From: JAHQVK01 sp036788295
Lineage (GTDB): Bacteria > Myxococcota > Kuafuiibacteriia > Kuafuiibacteriales > Kuafuiibacteriaceae
Assembly: GCA_036788295.1 (NCBI GenBank)
Contig: DAIQNR010000020.1
Coordinates: 7,497-71,496, forward strand
Reading direction: 5' to 3'
DNA length: 64,000 nucleotides
This document shows, piece by piece, positions 27,677 to 35,299 of the stretch. Below the pieces are notes generated by a model, which searched no databases, was not told the origin of the DNA, and was given only the letters and a program-made list of their open reading frames with translations. Position 1 is the first letter of the stretch. Every line of letters starts with the position of its first letter. Both the position numbers and the translations under genes were made by a program.

Positions 27677-28183
27677 ATGCGCTCCATGCCGCCCCCACTT
27701 CGCCACGCCCGTCCGAGCAGCCGGTCCGAGTGGCGCGAGCCGCAGCGCTCGCGCGGCCGATCGGCGAGCGGCCGGGGGCCGAGGCGCGCGCTTCGGCTCC
27801 TCACGTGGCTCGTGCTCGTCGGCTTGCTGGCGAGCGTGCTCGGGCACCTCGTCGGGGTGGAGCATCGGGTGGGGCTCGCCGGCGTCGAGCATGTGGACGA
27901 TTGCCACCTCTCGGACACGGGCGCCGGAAAGGTCAGCCTGGGTTGCGAGCACGAGCACGAGCACCAGCTCTGCCCTCTGCTCGGGCTCCGGAGCCATCGG
28001 TCCGCCCCGACCCCTCTCTCCATCGGGCGCACGATCGGCCCCGCCGACCTCCCGGCGCTCCCGCTCCCGGCCGCAGCGTGTCCGGGCAGCGTGCTCGCTC
28101 GAGCCCCGAAGACCTCGCCTCCCGGCCTGACTGGAGCGGGGTCCCTCGCGCGGAGCCCCCGAGCCGCACCGCCCGAAGTCTAG
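27677..28183 (+). CDS. Hypothetical membrane-anchored protein with CEHEHEHQLC metal-binding-like motif
   Basis: Up to 168 residues. A basic N-terminus is followed by one hydrophobic segment (LTWLVLVGLLASVLGHLVG), then a short extracytoplasmic part containing GCEHEHEHQLC, an alternating His/Glu run bracketed by cysteines that could bind Zn, Cu or Ni. The C-terminal half is Pro/Ala-rich and low complexity. No family is recognised. The start could also be the ATG at 27686. The location next to a His-rich lipoprotein and a TonB system supports a metal-related role, but this is inference. Confidence 0.4.
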   Translation: MRSMPPPLRHARPSSRSEWREPQRSRGRSASGRGPRRALRLLTWLVLVGLLASVLGHLVGVEHRVGLAGVEHVDDCHLSDTGAGKVSLGCEHEHEHQLCPLLGLRSHRSAPTPLSIGRTIGPADLPALPLPAAACPGSVLARAPKTSPPGLTGAGSLARSPRAAPPEV

Positions 28184-28270
28184 TCCGGCGAGGGCCGGCG
28201 AATCGGAGCGGCGCCTCGGCTTGGGCGTCTGCGCACGGGGCTCTCTCCCCTCGGTCGATCACCCCAACCC

Positions 28271-28549
28271 TTGGCCCCGCTCTACGAGCGGGACCTTGGC
28301 CCCGCTCCTGGAGCGGGACCTTGGCCCCGCTCCTGGAGCGGGANNNNNNNNNNNNNNNNNNNNNNNNNNNNNNNNNNNNNNNNNNNNNNNNNNNNNNNNN
28401 NNNNNNNNNNNNNNNNNNNNNNNNNNNNNNNNNNNNNNNNNNNCGGGACCTTGGCCCCGCTCCTGGAGCGGGACCTTGGCCCCGCTCCTGGAGCGGGACC
28501 TTGGCCCCGCTCCTGGAGCGGGAATCTTGGCCCCGCTCCTGGAGCGGGA
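28271..28549 (+). repeat. Tandem array of 25-bp palindromic units, interrupted by an assembly gap
   Basis: At least seven copies of a unit beginning TTGGCCCCGCTCCTGGAGC start at 28271, 28296, 28321, [gap], 28451, 28476, 28501 and 28527. The last period is 26 bp. Each unit contains the inverted repeat CCCGCTCC-T-GGAGCGGG (8-bp arms). The first copy is divergent (CTCTACGAGC). The array fills the 378-bp non-coding stretch 28184-28561, and its final copy merges into the GGGAGGAG ribosome-binding site of the His-rich lipoprotein gene. It could be an operator array, an RNA hairpin array or a variable-number repeat. Confidence 0.9.
28344..28443. other. Assembly gap (100 N) inside the tandem repeat
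   Basis: Exactly 100 N flanked on both sides by the same 25-bp repeat. The placeholder length is arbitrary and the true copy number is unknown. The repeat itself is the likely cause of the break. Confidence 0.98.
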
Positions 28550-28561
28550 GGAGCTACGAGA

Positions 28562-29128
28562 ATGGACCTCAACCAGAATTCGATCGCCTCGCGGCGCAAG
28601 CTGCCCTTCACCTTACTGCGGCCGCTGGGGTTGTCCCTCGCCGCCGCCGCCCTCGCCTTCGCCGGCGCGTGCGGCGAGGACGAGCACGAGCACGAACACT
28701 CACCGATCGAGGAGCTCTGCGAGCACTTCGCCGACGGCCCGTTTCAGGCCGTGACGGCCAGCTCCGACGCGGCCAGCGCCCCCTCGGCGACGTTCGAGCA
28801 CACCCGGGTCAACGTGACTCTCCCGGCGGGAGCGAGCATGAACGAGGGCTTCGTGCACCTCGACATGGAGGCCGCGGGCGACGTCCTGATCGGTCTCTCC
28901 CAGGCCGTACCTCTGCGGATGGCGCGCACCGGGGGGGCGGAGCTGATGCCCGAGCGCACCGAGATGGTGACCGAATGCGGCGAGGTCGCCGTGACCCACG
29001 TGTTCGACGTCGAGGTGGGGCGCTACGACCTCCAACTCGGCCCGACGAGCGAGTCGGTGGTCGGCATCGGCTTCGAGATGATGGGCGGGCATTCGGACCA
29101 CGACCACGACCACGACCACGGCGATTGA
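28562..29128 (+). CDS. His-rich lipoprotein, probable metal-binding
   Basis: A 188-residue predicted lipoprotein: signal peptide LGLSLAAAALAFAGACGEDE with lipobox-like AGAC. Immediately after the Cys comes DEHEHEHS, and the C-terminus is HSDHDHDHDHGD. Both His-rich ends could hold Zn, Ni or Cu in the periplasm. The middle (about 40-170) is an unrecognised beta-rich domain. A GGGAGGAG ribosome-binding site ends 8 bp before the ATG and is formed by the end of the repeat array. A 16-bp-stem hairpin 8 bp after the stop suggests it is a separate transcript from the downstream TonB operon. Confidence 0.75.
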   Translation: MDLNQNSIASRRKLPFTLLRPLGLSLAAAALAFAGACGEDEHEHEHSPIEELCEHFADGPFQAVTASSDAASAPSATFEHTRVNVTLPAGASMNEGFVHLDMEAAGDVLIGLSQAVPLRMARTGGAELMPERTEMVTECGEVAVTHVFDVEVGRYDLQLGPTSESVVGIGFEMMGGHSDHDHDHDHGD

Positions 29129-29136
29129 AGTCCGAA

Positions 29137-29174
29137 GGGCGGCGCGCTCGGCAGACCCGCCGAGCGCGCCGCCC
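29137..29174. terminator. Strong 16-bp hairpin between convergent genes
   Basis: GGGCGGCGCGCTCGGC and GCCGAGCGCGCCGCCC are perfect reverse complements around a 6-nt loop (AGACCC). It lies between the stops of the His-rich lipoprotein gene and the convergent Cys-rich gene, so it probably works as a bidirectional terminator. No T-tract is present. Confidence 0.65.
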
Positions 29175-29208
29175 GAGCGTCGCCACCCGTCCGCTCTCGA
29201 GCCGAAGC

Positions 29209-29763
29209 TCAGCCCGCTACGCAGCTATCCGGCGTCGAGCCGGGGACGTAACCGCGATGACAGACGCAGCCAGAAGAATACAGGTCCCCGTGGCCCGAGC
29301 ACGGCGCCTCAGGGCGATCGTCCCAGCAAGTCGCGACCCCGGCGGCCTCATCGGCGAGGCAGCGCTTCAGGGTGCCGCAGGGCTCCCGCGCCAGCACGCC
29401 GCTCGTGCAGTTCAAGGCGGTGTTCCCCTCGCAGGTGAAGCTTCCCTCTTCGCAGCTCGCGTCGCCGTCGGTGCAGACGGCGCGACGGTCCGAGAGCTCG
29501 GTGCACTCGAGACCGGCCTGCGCGCACTTGGCCCCGCCGTGGAAGTGGGAGGTGCCAAAGGCGTGGCACCAGATCACGTCCCCCCCGTCGCAGCGCTCCC
29601 AGCGGTCGCGGTCGTCGGTGCAGGCCCACGGCCCCTGAGGCTCGCTCACCGGATCGTCGCCGCAGGCGAGCCCCCCGGGCGCGGCGAGCCCGAGGGCGAG
29701 GGCGGTCCATGCGGCGGCGACCGTCCGCTTCGAAACGTGGGCTTGGCTCGATTGGGCTGCCAT
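29209..29763 (-). CDS. Cys-rich secreted/lipoprotein, unknown function
   Basis: A 184-residue protein. The signal peptide (AAWTALALGLAAPGGLACGDD) ends in a lipobox-like GLAC. The mature part contains about 16 Cys in spaced repeats (WACTDDRDRWERCDGGDVIWC, CAQAGLECTELSDRRAVC, CEEGSFTCEGNTALNC). These resemble the short disulfide modules common in myxobacterial surface proteins. TSHFHGGAKC is a possible metal site. It is transcribed away from the TonB operon across a 65-bp shared promoter region. The ATG at 29763 is chosen because it gives a normal signal peptide; an ATG at 29877 would overlap the divergent gene. Confidence 0.7.
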   Translation of the reverse strand: MAAQSSQAHVSKRTVAAAWTALALGLAAPGGLACGDDPVSEPQGPWACTDDRDRWERCDGGDVIWCHAFGTSHFHGGAKCAQAGLECTELSDRRAVCTDGDASCEEGSFTCEGNTALNCTSGVLAREPCGTLKRCLADEAAGVATCWDDRPEAPCSGHGDLYSSGCVCHRGYVPGSTPDSCVAG

Positions 29764-29794
29764 GGGAGCAGCATGCGGCTTTCGGCCTTTTTTC

Positions 29795-29807
29795 GCAATT
29801 CCATTGC
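29795..29807. promoter_or_regulatory. AT-rich inverted repeat in the divergent promoter of the TonB operon
   Basis: GCAAT-TCC-ATTGC (perfect 5-bp arms) lies in an unusually AT-rich patch (29788-29811) between the divergent genes 29209-29763 and 29829-30680. Such a site could bind a metal-responsive repressor, but it does not match a Fur or Zur consensus that I can recall. Confidence 0.4.
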
Positions 29808-29828
29808 ATTTGCTCGGGAGGACTCGGA

Positions 29829-30680
29829 ATGATCCAACGTAGGAGATCGATCGCCATGTCGCCGGAGCCGAGCGCACTGCCGCGCCGAAGGACCTCGATG
29901 CTCGGGGCCATCACCCTCGCCTTCGCGGCGGCCGCCGGCTGTGGAGGTCTCACCGCTGGGGACCTCATCACGTACGAGGTTGCGGCGGCGTCAACCACCG
30001 CCACCGCTTCGCCTGAGCGCTTCCCCTCCGCGACCGCCTGGACCATCGAGCTCGACACCGCGCTCGTGCTCGTGGGCCCGGTGTATCTGTACGGCGGGGG
30101 CCAGCGCGCCGAGAGCTGGGGCCTCCCCGCTTGGCTCGGCCCCCGCGTCGCCTACGCCCACCCCGCCGACGCCACCTTCGACCGCGGTCCGGTCCTCGGC
30201 GACGTGCTCGATCAGTTCGTCGTGGACCTCCTGGACCCGAGTCCCACCTCGCTCGGGATCGTGCCCGGCGTCGCGGGGACGACGGCCACGATGGAGCTCC
30301 ACCTGCACCCCGCGGGCTTCACCGCGCTCGGCTCACCGGTCGCCGAGCTCGAGCCGCTCGGCGGCGCGACCTTCCTGCTCGAAGGGAGGGCGAGCCGGGG
30401 CGACGTCACCGTCCCCTTCTCCGCCCGCGGAGACCTCGTGGGGCAGCCGGCCCAGCGCGTGGTCGAGAGCGTCGAGGTCGGCGTGGAGCTGTCGGACAGG
30501 GGCGACAGCCCCGGTCGCCTGATCATCCAGATCCGCGTCGACGAGTGGTTTCGATTCGTCGATTTCGCGCGCCTCGAGGACGTCCCGGACCCGTTCGCCC
30601 CCGAGACCGTGGCCGGCGCCGCCCTCCGACGAGGGATCCGGTCTCGCTTTGCCTACGGCGCCGAATGGAGGACCCCATGA
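29829..30680 (+). CDS. Predicted lipoprotein, first gene of the TonB-system operon
   Basis: A 283-residue protein. The signal peptide (LGAITLAFAAAAGCGGL) has a lipobox-like AAGC. The mature part is beta-rich with no recognised family; it contains MELHLHPAGF and FRFVDFARLEDV. A GGGAGGA box lies 8 bp before the ATG at 29829. The stop overlaps the next ATG (ATGA), so it is co-translated with the second lipoprotein. The context suggests a periplasmic or outer-membrane accessory of the receptor encoded at the end of the operon. Confidence 0.72.
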   Translation: MIQRRRSIAMSPEPSALPRRRTSMLGAITLAFAAAAGCGGLTAGDLITYEVAAASTTATASPERFPSATAWTIELDTALVLVGPVYLYGGGQRAESWGLPAWLGPRVAYAHPADATFDRGPVLGDVLDQFVVDLLDPSPTSLGIVPGVAGTTATMELHLHPAGFTALGSPVAELEPLGGATFLLEGRASRGDVTVPFSARGDLVGQPAQRVVESVEVGVELSDRGDSPGRLIIQIRVDEWFRFVDFARLEDVPDPFAPETVAGAALRRGIRSRFAYGAEWRTP

Positions 30681-31618
30681 CTCGGATCGCTCGAAGGGCC
30701 GCGCCCCTCTGCCTCGCGCTCGGCGCCCTCGCCTGCACCGGCGAGGACGTCGCGGGGCAGGGCAACCTGCAGCTCTCGCTCAGCGGTGGGCTCGCCATGC
30801 GCGAGGGCTTCCCCCATGACGAGCCCGGCGTGGACCGGCTCGAGTTCGCCGAGGGTTGGGAGCTCGAGTTCGACAAGTACATCATCACCGTGGGCGAGAT
30901 ACGGGTCCGCGAGCAGCACGCGGACCAGACGGACGGCCCCGTGATCGCCAGCTGGGCTGGACCGGCCGTGGTCGACCTCATGCGGCCGCCCAGCGGGGTC
31001 GAGCTCACCACCCTGACCGATCTGCCGGCCACCCGCCACCACATCGGGCTCGACGTCGTGGACGCGACCGCAGGGACGGAGAACGTCTCCGCCTCGCAGG
31101 CCGACTTTCAGACCATGGTGGACAACGGCTGGACCTTCTGGATGGCGGGGACGGCCACCCTCAGAGGAGGGTCCGGGACGAGCACCGCCGTTCGCTTCTC
31201 GGTGGGCTTCTCCGCGCCCACGCGCTTCCGCCGCTGCAGCAACGGGGTCGACGGGACCCGGGGCATCGCCATCCCCAACGCGAGCACCGTCGGCGCCTCC
31301 GTGTACCCCCACAGCGTGCACCTGTTCTGGGACGTGCTGCTGCAGGGCGAGACCCGGCTCCGCTTCGATCCATGGGCGGCCGTCGCCGGACCGGACGGCG
31401 TGGTGACGGCGGAGGGCCTAGCCCAGCAGGACCTCCTCGATCTGCGGGACGCGAGCGGCGCCCGGCTGATGGATCCCGTGACTAAAAGCCCCGTGCGCTA
31501 CGACGACGGGGGGCTCCTGCCCCCGGACCAGCTGACCCTGCTCGGGTACGTCGTGTACGGCTTTCGCCAGAGCATTCACTTCAACGGGCTCGGCTTCTGC
31601 TCCTGGGAGCCGCTCTGA
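30677..31618 (+). CDS. Predicted lipoprotein, second gene of the TonB-system operon
   Basis: A 313-residue protein with a signal peptide ending LALGALACTGED (lipobox ALAC). It contains WELEFDKYIITVGEIRVREQHAD, then VVDLMRPP and DLPATRHHIGLDVVDA, and near the C-terminus YPHSVHLFWDV and RQSIHFNGLGFC. The spaced His residues could be ligand contacts. No family is recognised. It starts inside the stop of the preceding lipoprotein gene; the DUF3450 gene follows after 49 bp. Confidence 0.72.
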   Translation: MTRIARRAAPLCLALGALACTGEDVAGQGNLQLSLSGGLAMREGFPHDEPGVDRLEFAEGWELEFDKYIITVGEIRVREQHADQTDGPVIASWAGPAVVDLMRPPSGVELTTLTDLPATRHHIGLDVVDATAGTENVSASQADFQTMVDNGWTFWMAGTATLRGGSGTSTAVRFSVGFSAPTRFRRCSNGVDGTRGIAIPNASTVGASVYPHSVHLFWDVLLQGETRLRFDPWAAVAGPDGVVTAEGLAQQDLLDLRDASGARLMDPVTKSPVRYDDGGLLPPDQLTLLGYVVYGFRQSIHFNGLGFCSWEPL

Positions 31619-31667
31619 CTCCGCGCTCGCCTGCGCGGCGGCCCTCGTGTAGCCGAGGCCGAGCGTC

Positions 31668-32444
31668 ATGCGCGCACGCCTGATCCTCTCCGTCGCGGCG
31701 CTCGCCGCCCCCACCGGCGCCCTCGCCCAGCCCTCCGCGAACGGCGATGCGCCGGTCGCCGACGCGGCCCGCCGGGTCGCCGAGCTACGGGTGACGGTGG
31801 ACGACCTCGCCGCCCTGGTCGCGGCCGAGCGCGCCGGGCTTCAAGAGGACCGCCGGCGCTACGCGGACGAGGCGCGCGAGCTACAGCTCGGCGCCGTGCG
31901 CACCCGGGCCCGCGTCGAGGCTCTACGGGGGGAGCTGCGTGGCCTCGAGGCAGCCGCCTCCGCGCGGCGCAGCGAGGCCCAGGCGGTCTTGCCCGCGCTC
32001 CTCTCGGCCGTCGCCGAGCTGAGACGCCAGGTCGAAGAGGGGCTCCCCATCCGGACCGAGGCGCGGCTGCGCGAGCTCGATGAGCTGCGCCGCGGGCTCG
32101 AGGCCGAGACCCTCGCCCCGGACCGCGCTGCCAACCGCCTCTGGCGCTTCATCCGGGCCGAGCGGCGCCTGGCGGAGACCAGCGGCCGGGACCGGCGCGC
32201 GATCCCGGTCGAAGGCGCGACGATCATGGCGGAGGTGGCGCGGCTGGGGCTCGTCGCCCTCCTGTTCCGGCTCCCGGACGGCCGCGCCGGATACACCCGC
32301 CCCGGCCCGACGGGCTATCGCTTCGTGCTGACCGAGGACCGATCCGAGCGCACCGCCATCGACGCCACCCTGGACGCCCTCGGCCGAGGGCGGAGCCCCG
32401 GTCGGCTCGAGGTGCCGGCGGACGCGCTCGTGGAGGCCCGATGA
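31668..32444 (+). CDS. DUF3450-like periplasmic coiled-coil protein of a TonB2-type system
   Basis: A 258-residue protein with a signal peptide (LAAPTGALAQ). A long coiled coil follows (about residues 30-130; VAELRVTVDDLAALVAAERAGL), then a short globular region. DUF3450 proteins precede ttpC-like exbB genes in TonB2 clusters of Vibrio, Shewanella and relatives, and the order here is the same. The stop overlaps the ATG of the next gene. The assignment rests on architecture and context more than on motifs. Confidence 0.75.
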   Translation: MRARLILSVAALAAPTGALAQPSANGDAPVADAARRVAELRVTVDDLAALVAAERAGLQEDRRRYADEARELQLGAVRTRARVEALRGELRGLEAAASARRSEAQAVLPALLSAVAELRRQVEEGLPIRTEARLRELDELRRGLEAETLAPDRAANRLWRFIRAERRLAETSGRDRRAIPVEGATIMAEVARLGLVALLFRLPDGRAGYTRPGPTGYRFVLTEDRSERTAIDATLDALGRGRSPGRLEVPADALVEAR

Positions 32445-33694
32445 AGGCGTTCCTCCTCCTCGCACTCCTCTCCTCGGAGCCCGATCTCGAGGCTGCCCTG
32501 CAGGGGGAGGCGACCGCCCTCGACCTCGAGCGCCGAGCCCTCGAGACCCGCCTCGGGGAGCTGCGGGAGGCGCGCCGAGCCGCAGGCGCCGAGGGCCGCG
32601 CCGAGGTCGAGGCGGCGGCCCGGCAGCTCGAGGGGCTGCGGGCCGAGGCCGCCCGGCTCGAGGCCGAGCTCGGGGCAGCGGCGGCGGCACCGGACGAGCC
32701 CATCGGGTTCGGCGCCCTCTTCCAGGAGGCGCGGGAGACCCTGGAGGCAGACATCCCCGAGGACCCAGAGGCTCCCGAGGCCCTCGAGCGGCTGTTCGGG
32801 GCCGCGGTGACCGCCCTCGAGCGGGCGCGCAGCCTGCACGAGGACCCGGAGCGCTTCTTCGGGCCGAGCGGCCGGGAGGTGGAGGGCGTCGTCCTCCACG
32901 CGGGCGCCCTGACCGCCTTTGGGCGCGCCCCCGGGGGCCTCGAGGGCCCCTTGGTCCGGCTGGAGGGCGGCTGGACCCTCGTCGAAGGAGCCGACGTGAG
33001 CCGCGTGTTCGGAGGCGACGGCCCGCGCGTGGTGCCGCTCGCGGTCGACCCGGCCGCCCTCGAGGACCGGGGAGGGACCGGGGTCCTCGACCGGATCGCG
33101 GCCGGCGGTCCGCTCGCCTGGCCGATCCTCGGGCTCGGACTGCTCGTGGGCCTGGTCTTCCTCGAGCGGGTCCTCGCCCTCGGCCTCGCCAGTCGCAACG
33201 ACGCCGAGCGCGAGGAGGCGCTCCTTGCCGCGGCGGCGGGCGACCCCGAGGCGCCGCTGCCGGCGTCGATCGCGTCCGGGGGCACTGGGGTGGCGCGGGT
33301 GGCGCAGGCTTGCTTGCGCCATGGGGGTGCCTCCCGAGAGGCCCGCGCAGAGCTCGTCCAGAGCGTCCTCGTGGCGCAGGTGGCCCGGATGGAGCGCCGG
33401 CTGTCGCTCCTGAAGCTCATCGCCGCGGTGGCCCCGCTGCTCGGGCTGCTCGGCACGGTGATGGGCATGATCGAGACCTTCGACGTCATCAGCGTCTACG
33501 GCTCCGGAGACGCTTCGCGCCTGTCCGGCGGGATCTCGAAGGCCCTCGTGACCACCGAGCTCGGGCTCCTGGTCGCCGTCCCGACCCTCTTTTTGCACGG
33601 AGCGCTGGCGAGCTGGGTGGACCGCCTGGTCGATCGCCTCGAGCGGGTGGCGCGGGACCTCCCCGCGCTGCTGGAGTCGGAGGCCGGGCCGTGA
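32441..33694 (+). CDS. TtpC-like large MotA/TolQ/ExbB proton-channel protein
   Basis: A 417-residue protein. The signal-like N-terminus leads into a periplasmic coiled coil (20-85) and a soluble region. A MotA/TolQ/ExbB domain follows (about 220-400) with helices GPLAWPILGLGLLVGLVFLE, LLKLIAAVAPLLGLLGTVMGMI and ALVTTELGLLVAVPTLFLHG. The N-terminal extension distinguishes TtpC-type from standard ExbB. TtpC is needed for TonB2-dependent uptake in Vibrio. It overlaps the DUF3450 gene (ATGA) and the second exbB (GTGA). Confidence 0.9.
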   Translation: MKAFLLLALLSSEPDLEAALQGEATALDLERRALETRLGELREARRAAGAEGRAEVEAAARQLEGLRAEAARLEAELGAAAAAPDEPIGFGALFQEARETLEADIPEDPEAPEALERLFGAAVTALERARSLHEDPERFFGPSGREVEGVVLHAGALTAFGRAPGGLEGPLVRLEGGWTLVEGADVSRVFGGDGPRVVPLAVDPAALEDRGGTGVLDRIAAGGPLAWPILGLGLLVGLVFLERVLALGLASRNDAEREEALLAAAAGDPEAPLPASIASGGTGVARVAQACLRHGGASREARAELVQSVLVAQVARMERRLSLLKLIAAVAPLLGLLGTVMGMIETFDVISVYGSGDASRLSGGISKALVTTELGLLVAVPTLFLHGALASWVDRLVDRLERVARDLPALLESEAGP

Positions 33695-34242
33695 CCACCG
33701 CCGCGCTCGCCTTCCTCGCCGCCGGGGGCCCCATCCTGTGGCTCCTGCTCCTGCTCGGCGGCGCGCTCGGGTTCTCCGTCACGCTCCGGGCCCTGCTCCT
33801 GCGCCGGGGCACCGCGGACCCGCTCGAGCGCCTGCTCGACCGCCCCCCGCCCGGCCGGGAGGGCGTGCTCGTGGCCGCAGCGGAGATCTTGGGGCAGCCG
33901 CAGCGCGGCCCCAGGGACGACGTCGCCCGCCGCAACTCGCTGTCTCGGCTCGACGCGGGGCTCGGGCGCTTCCGGCGGACGGTGCGCACCTTGAACGCCA
34001 CCGCCCCCATGCTCGGCCTGCTCGGCACCGTCAGCGGGATGGTCCAGACCTTCTCCGCGCTGGGCACGGAGGACGCCTCCACCGGCGTGGCCGCCGGGAT
34101 CGCGGAGGCCTTGTTGACGACCGAGGTCGGGCTCGCCCTCGCCATCCCCGGGCTCTTCTTCGGGACCTGGCTGGATCGGCGGGAGGAGCGGCTGCGCCAG
34201 GAGCTCGCGGAGCTCGCGCGACTCTCCGGAGGGCGGACGTGA
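33691..34242 (+). CDS. exbB: ExbB-family biopolymer transport protein
   Basis: A 183-residue protein of standard ExbB2 length. Three hydrophobic segments are present, the conserved core being LNATAPMLGLLGTVSGMVQTF and AEALLTTEVGLALAIPGLFFG. With ExbD it forms the proton-driven motor that energises TonB in the inner membrane. It starts with GTG inside the stop of the TtpC-like gene and ends with a GTGA overlap into exbD. Confidence 0.92.
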   Translation: MTTAALAFLAAGGPILWLLLLLGGALGFSVTLRALLLRRGTADPLERLLDRPPPGREGVLVAAAEILGQPQRGPRDDVARRNSLSRLDAGLGRFRRTVRTLNATAPMLGLLGTVSGMVQTFSALGTEDASTGVAAGIAEALLTTEVGLALAIPGLFFGTWLDRREERLRQELAELARLSGGRT

Positions 34243-34655
34243 GCCGCCGGCTGCTCCGGAGGGGACGAGGCGAGGACGAGGGCGAGGGCGTCAACCTGTC
34301 CCCGCTCGTAGACATGACCTTCCTCCTCCTCATCTTCTTCGTGGTCAGCTCCACCCTGGTCGACGATGTCGAGATCCCGATCGAGCGCCCAGGGGCCGCG
34401 AGCGGGAGCTCGGTCGAGTCGAGGGCGATCCGGGTCGCGGTGACCCGCGAGGAGACGGTGGCGGTGGAAGGGGAGCCGGTGCCGCGGTGGATGGTGGAGG
34501 CGCGGGTCCGTCACGTCCTCGGCGGCCATCCGACCGGCCGCATCCTGGTCGTCGCGGACCGGCGCGTGGAGGCCGAGCTCCTCGTGGACGTCGTCGACCA
34601 GTGCCGGCTCGCTGGGGCGCGGCACGTGGCGGTCGCGGTGAAGGAGGGCCCGTGA
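34239..34655 (+). CDS. exbD: ExbD-family biopolymer transport protein
   Basis: A 138-residue protein. NLSPLVDMTFLLLIFFVVSS is the single transmembrane helix carrying the essential proton-accepting Asp (LVDM). The periplasmic domain follows (RILVVADRRVEAELLVDVVD). The GTG start overlaps the exbB stop, and the stop overlaps the tonB GTG. Confidence 0.94.
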   Translation: MSRRLLRRGRGEDEGEGVNLSPLVDMTFLLLIFFVVSSTLVDDVEIPIERPGAASGSSVESRAIRVAVTREETVAVEGEPVPRWMVEARVRHVLGGHPTGRILVVADRRVEAELLVDVVDQCRLAGARHVAVAVKEGP

Positions 34656-35299
34656 CCGCGCTTTCCATCCGGCCCCGCCATTTTGCCCTCGCTGCACTCG
34701 CGGGGCTGAGCCTCGACCTGGCCCTCGTCCTCGCCTTCGCCGGGGCAGCGGTCCAGCCGGCGCCCCGGGCCGCGCCGAGCCCGCCGGAGGTGAGCTTCGA
34801 GGTCGCGCCGCCCCCGCCCGAGCCGATTCGGCCCTCGCGCCCGGACCGTCCGAGCACGCCTGCGGCCGCCGAGGCGCCCGCTGCCCGGGCGGAGCTCCGG
34901 GCTCCGGAGCTGCCGTCCGCCTTCCTGGATCCGGGCGTCGGCCCCCCGGACTCCGATCTCGGGCCCCCCGTGCGGGGCCCAACCGAAGGCGAGGCCGCGG
35001 CCCCCCGCGTGAAGTCGGCGGAGGAGGTCAGCGAGCCGCCCCGGGTCCTGCAACGCCGCTTGCCCCGCTACCCCGCGGCCGCCGCCGCGAGCGGGACGGA
35101 GGGCGTCGTCGTCCTCCGCCTCCTCATCGACGCGACGGGGCGGGTCGCCCGGGCGCAGGTGATCGAGGCCCGGCCGCCCGGGGTGTTCGAGCAGGCCGCG
35201 CTCGCCGCCATCCGCGAGTGGTCCTTTTCGCCGGCTCGAGACGGCGGAGCGCGCGTCCCCGTCCTCGCCACGAAGACGCTGAGGTTCGAGCTCCGATGA
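34652..35299 (+). CDS. tonB: TonB energy-transducing protein
   Basis: A 215-residue protein with one N-terminal transmembrane helix (ALAALAGLSLDLALVLAFAG) and a Pro/Ala-rich periplasm-spanning linker (about 35-125). The C-terminal TonB domain contains RRLPRYPAAAAASGTEGVVVLRLLID and the YP motif, and ends AAIREWSFSPA. It transfers proton-motive energy to outer-membrane receptors, most obviously the one two genes downstream. GTGA and ATGA overlaps couple it to exbD and to the TPR gene. Confidence 0.93.
   Translation: MTALSIRPRHFALAALAGLSLDLALVLAFAGAAVQPAPRAAPSPPEVSFEVAPPPPEPIRPSRPDRPSTPAAAEAPAARAELRAPELPSAFLDPGVGPPDSDLGPPVRGPTEGEAAAPRVKSAEEVSEPPRVLQRRLPRYPAAAAASGTEGVVVLRLLIDATGRVARAQVIEARPPGVFEQAALAAIREWSFSPARDGGARVPVLATKTLRFELR

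Noticed and set aside
28271..28549. The repeat array as a CRISPR
   Set aside because: Units are directly adjacent with no unique spacers between them, and the unit is a palindromic 25-mer. No cas gene is in the window.
28282..28611. Pro/Gly-rich frames running through the repeat array
   Set aside because: A 25-bp unit shifts frame at each copy, and the frames depend on the arbitrary N-run.
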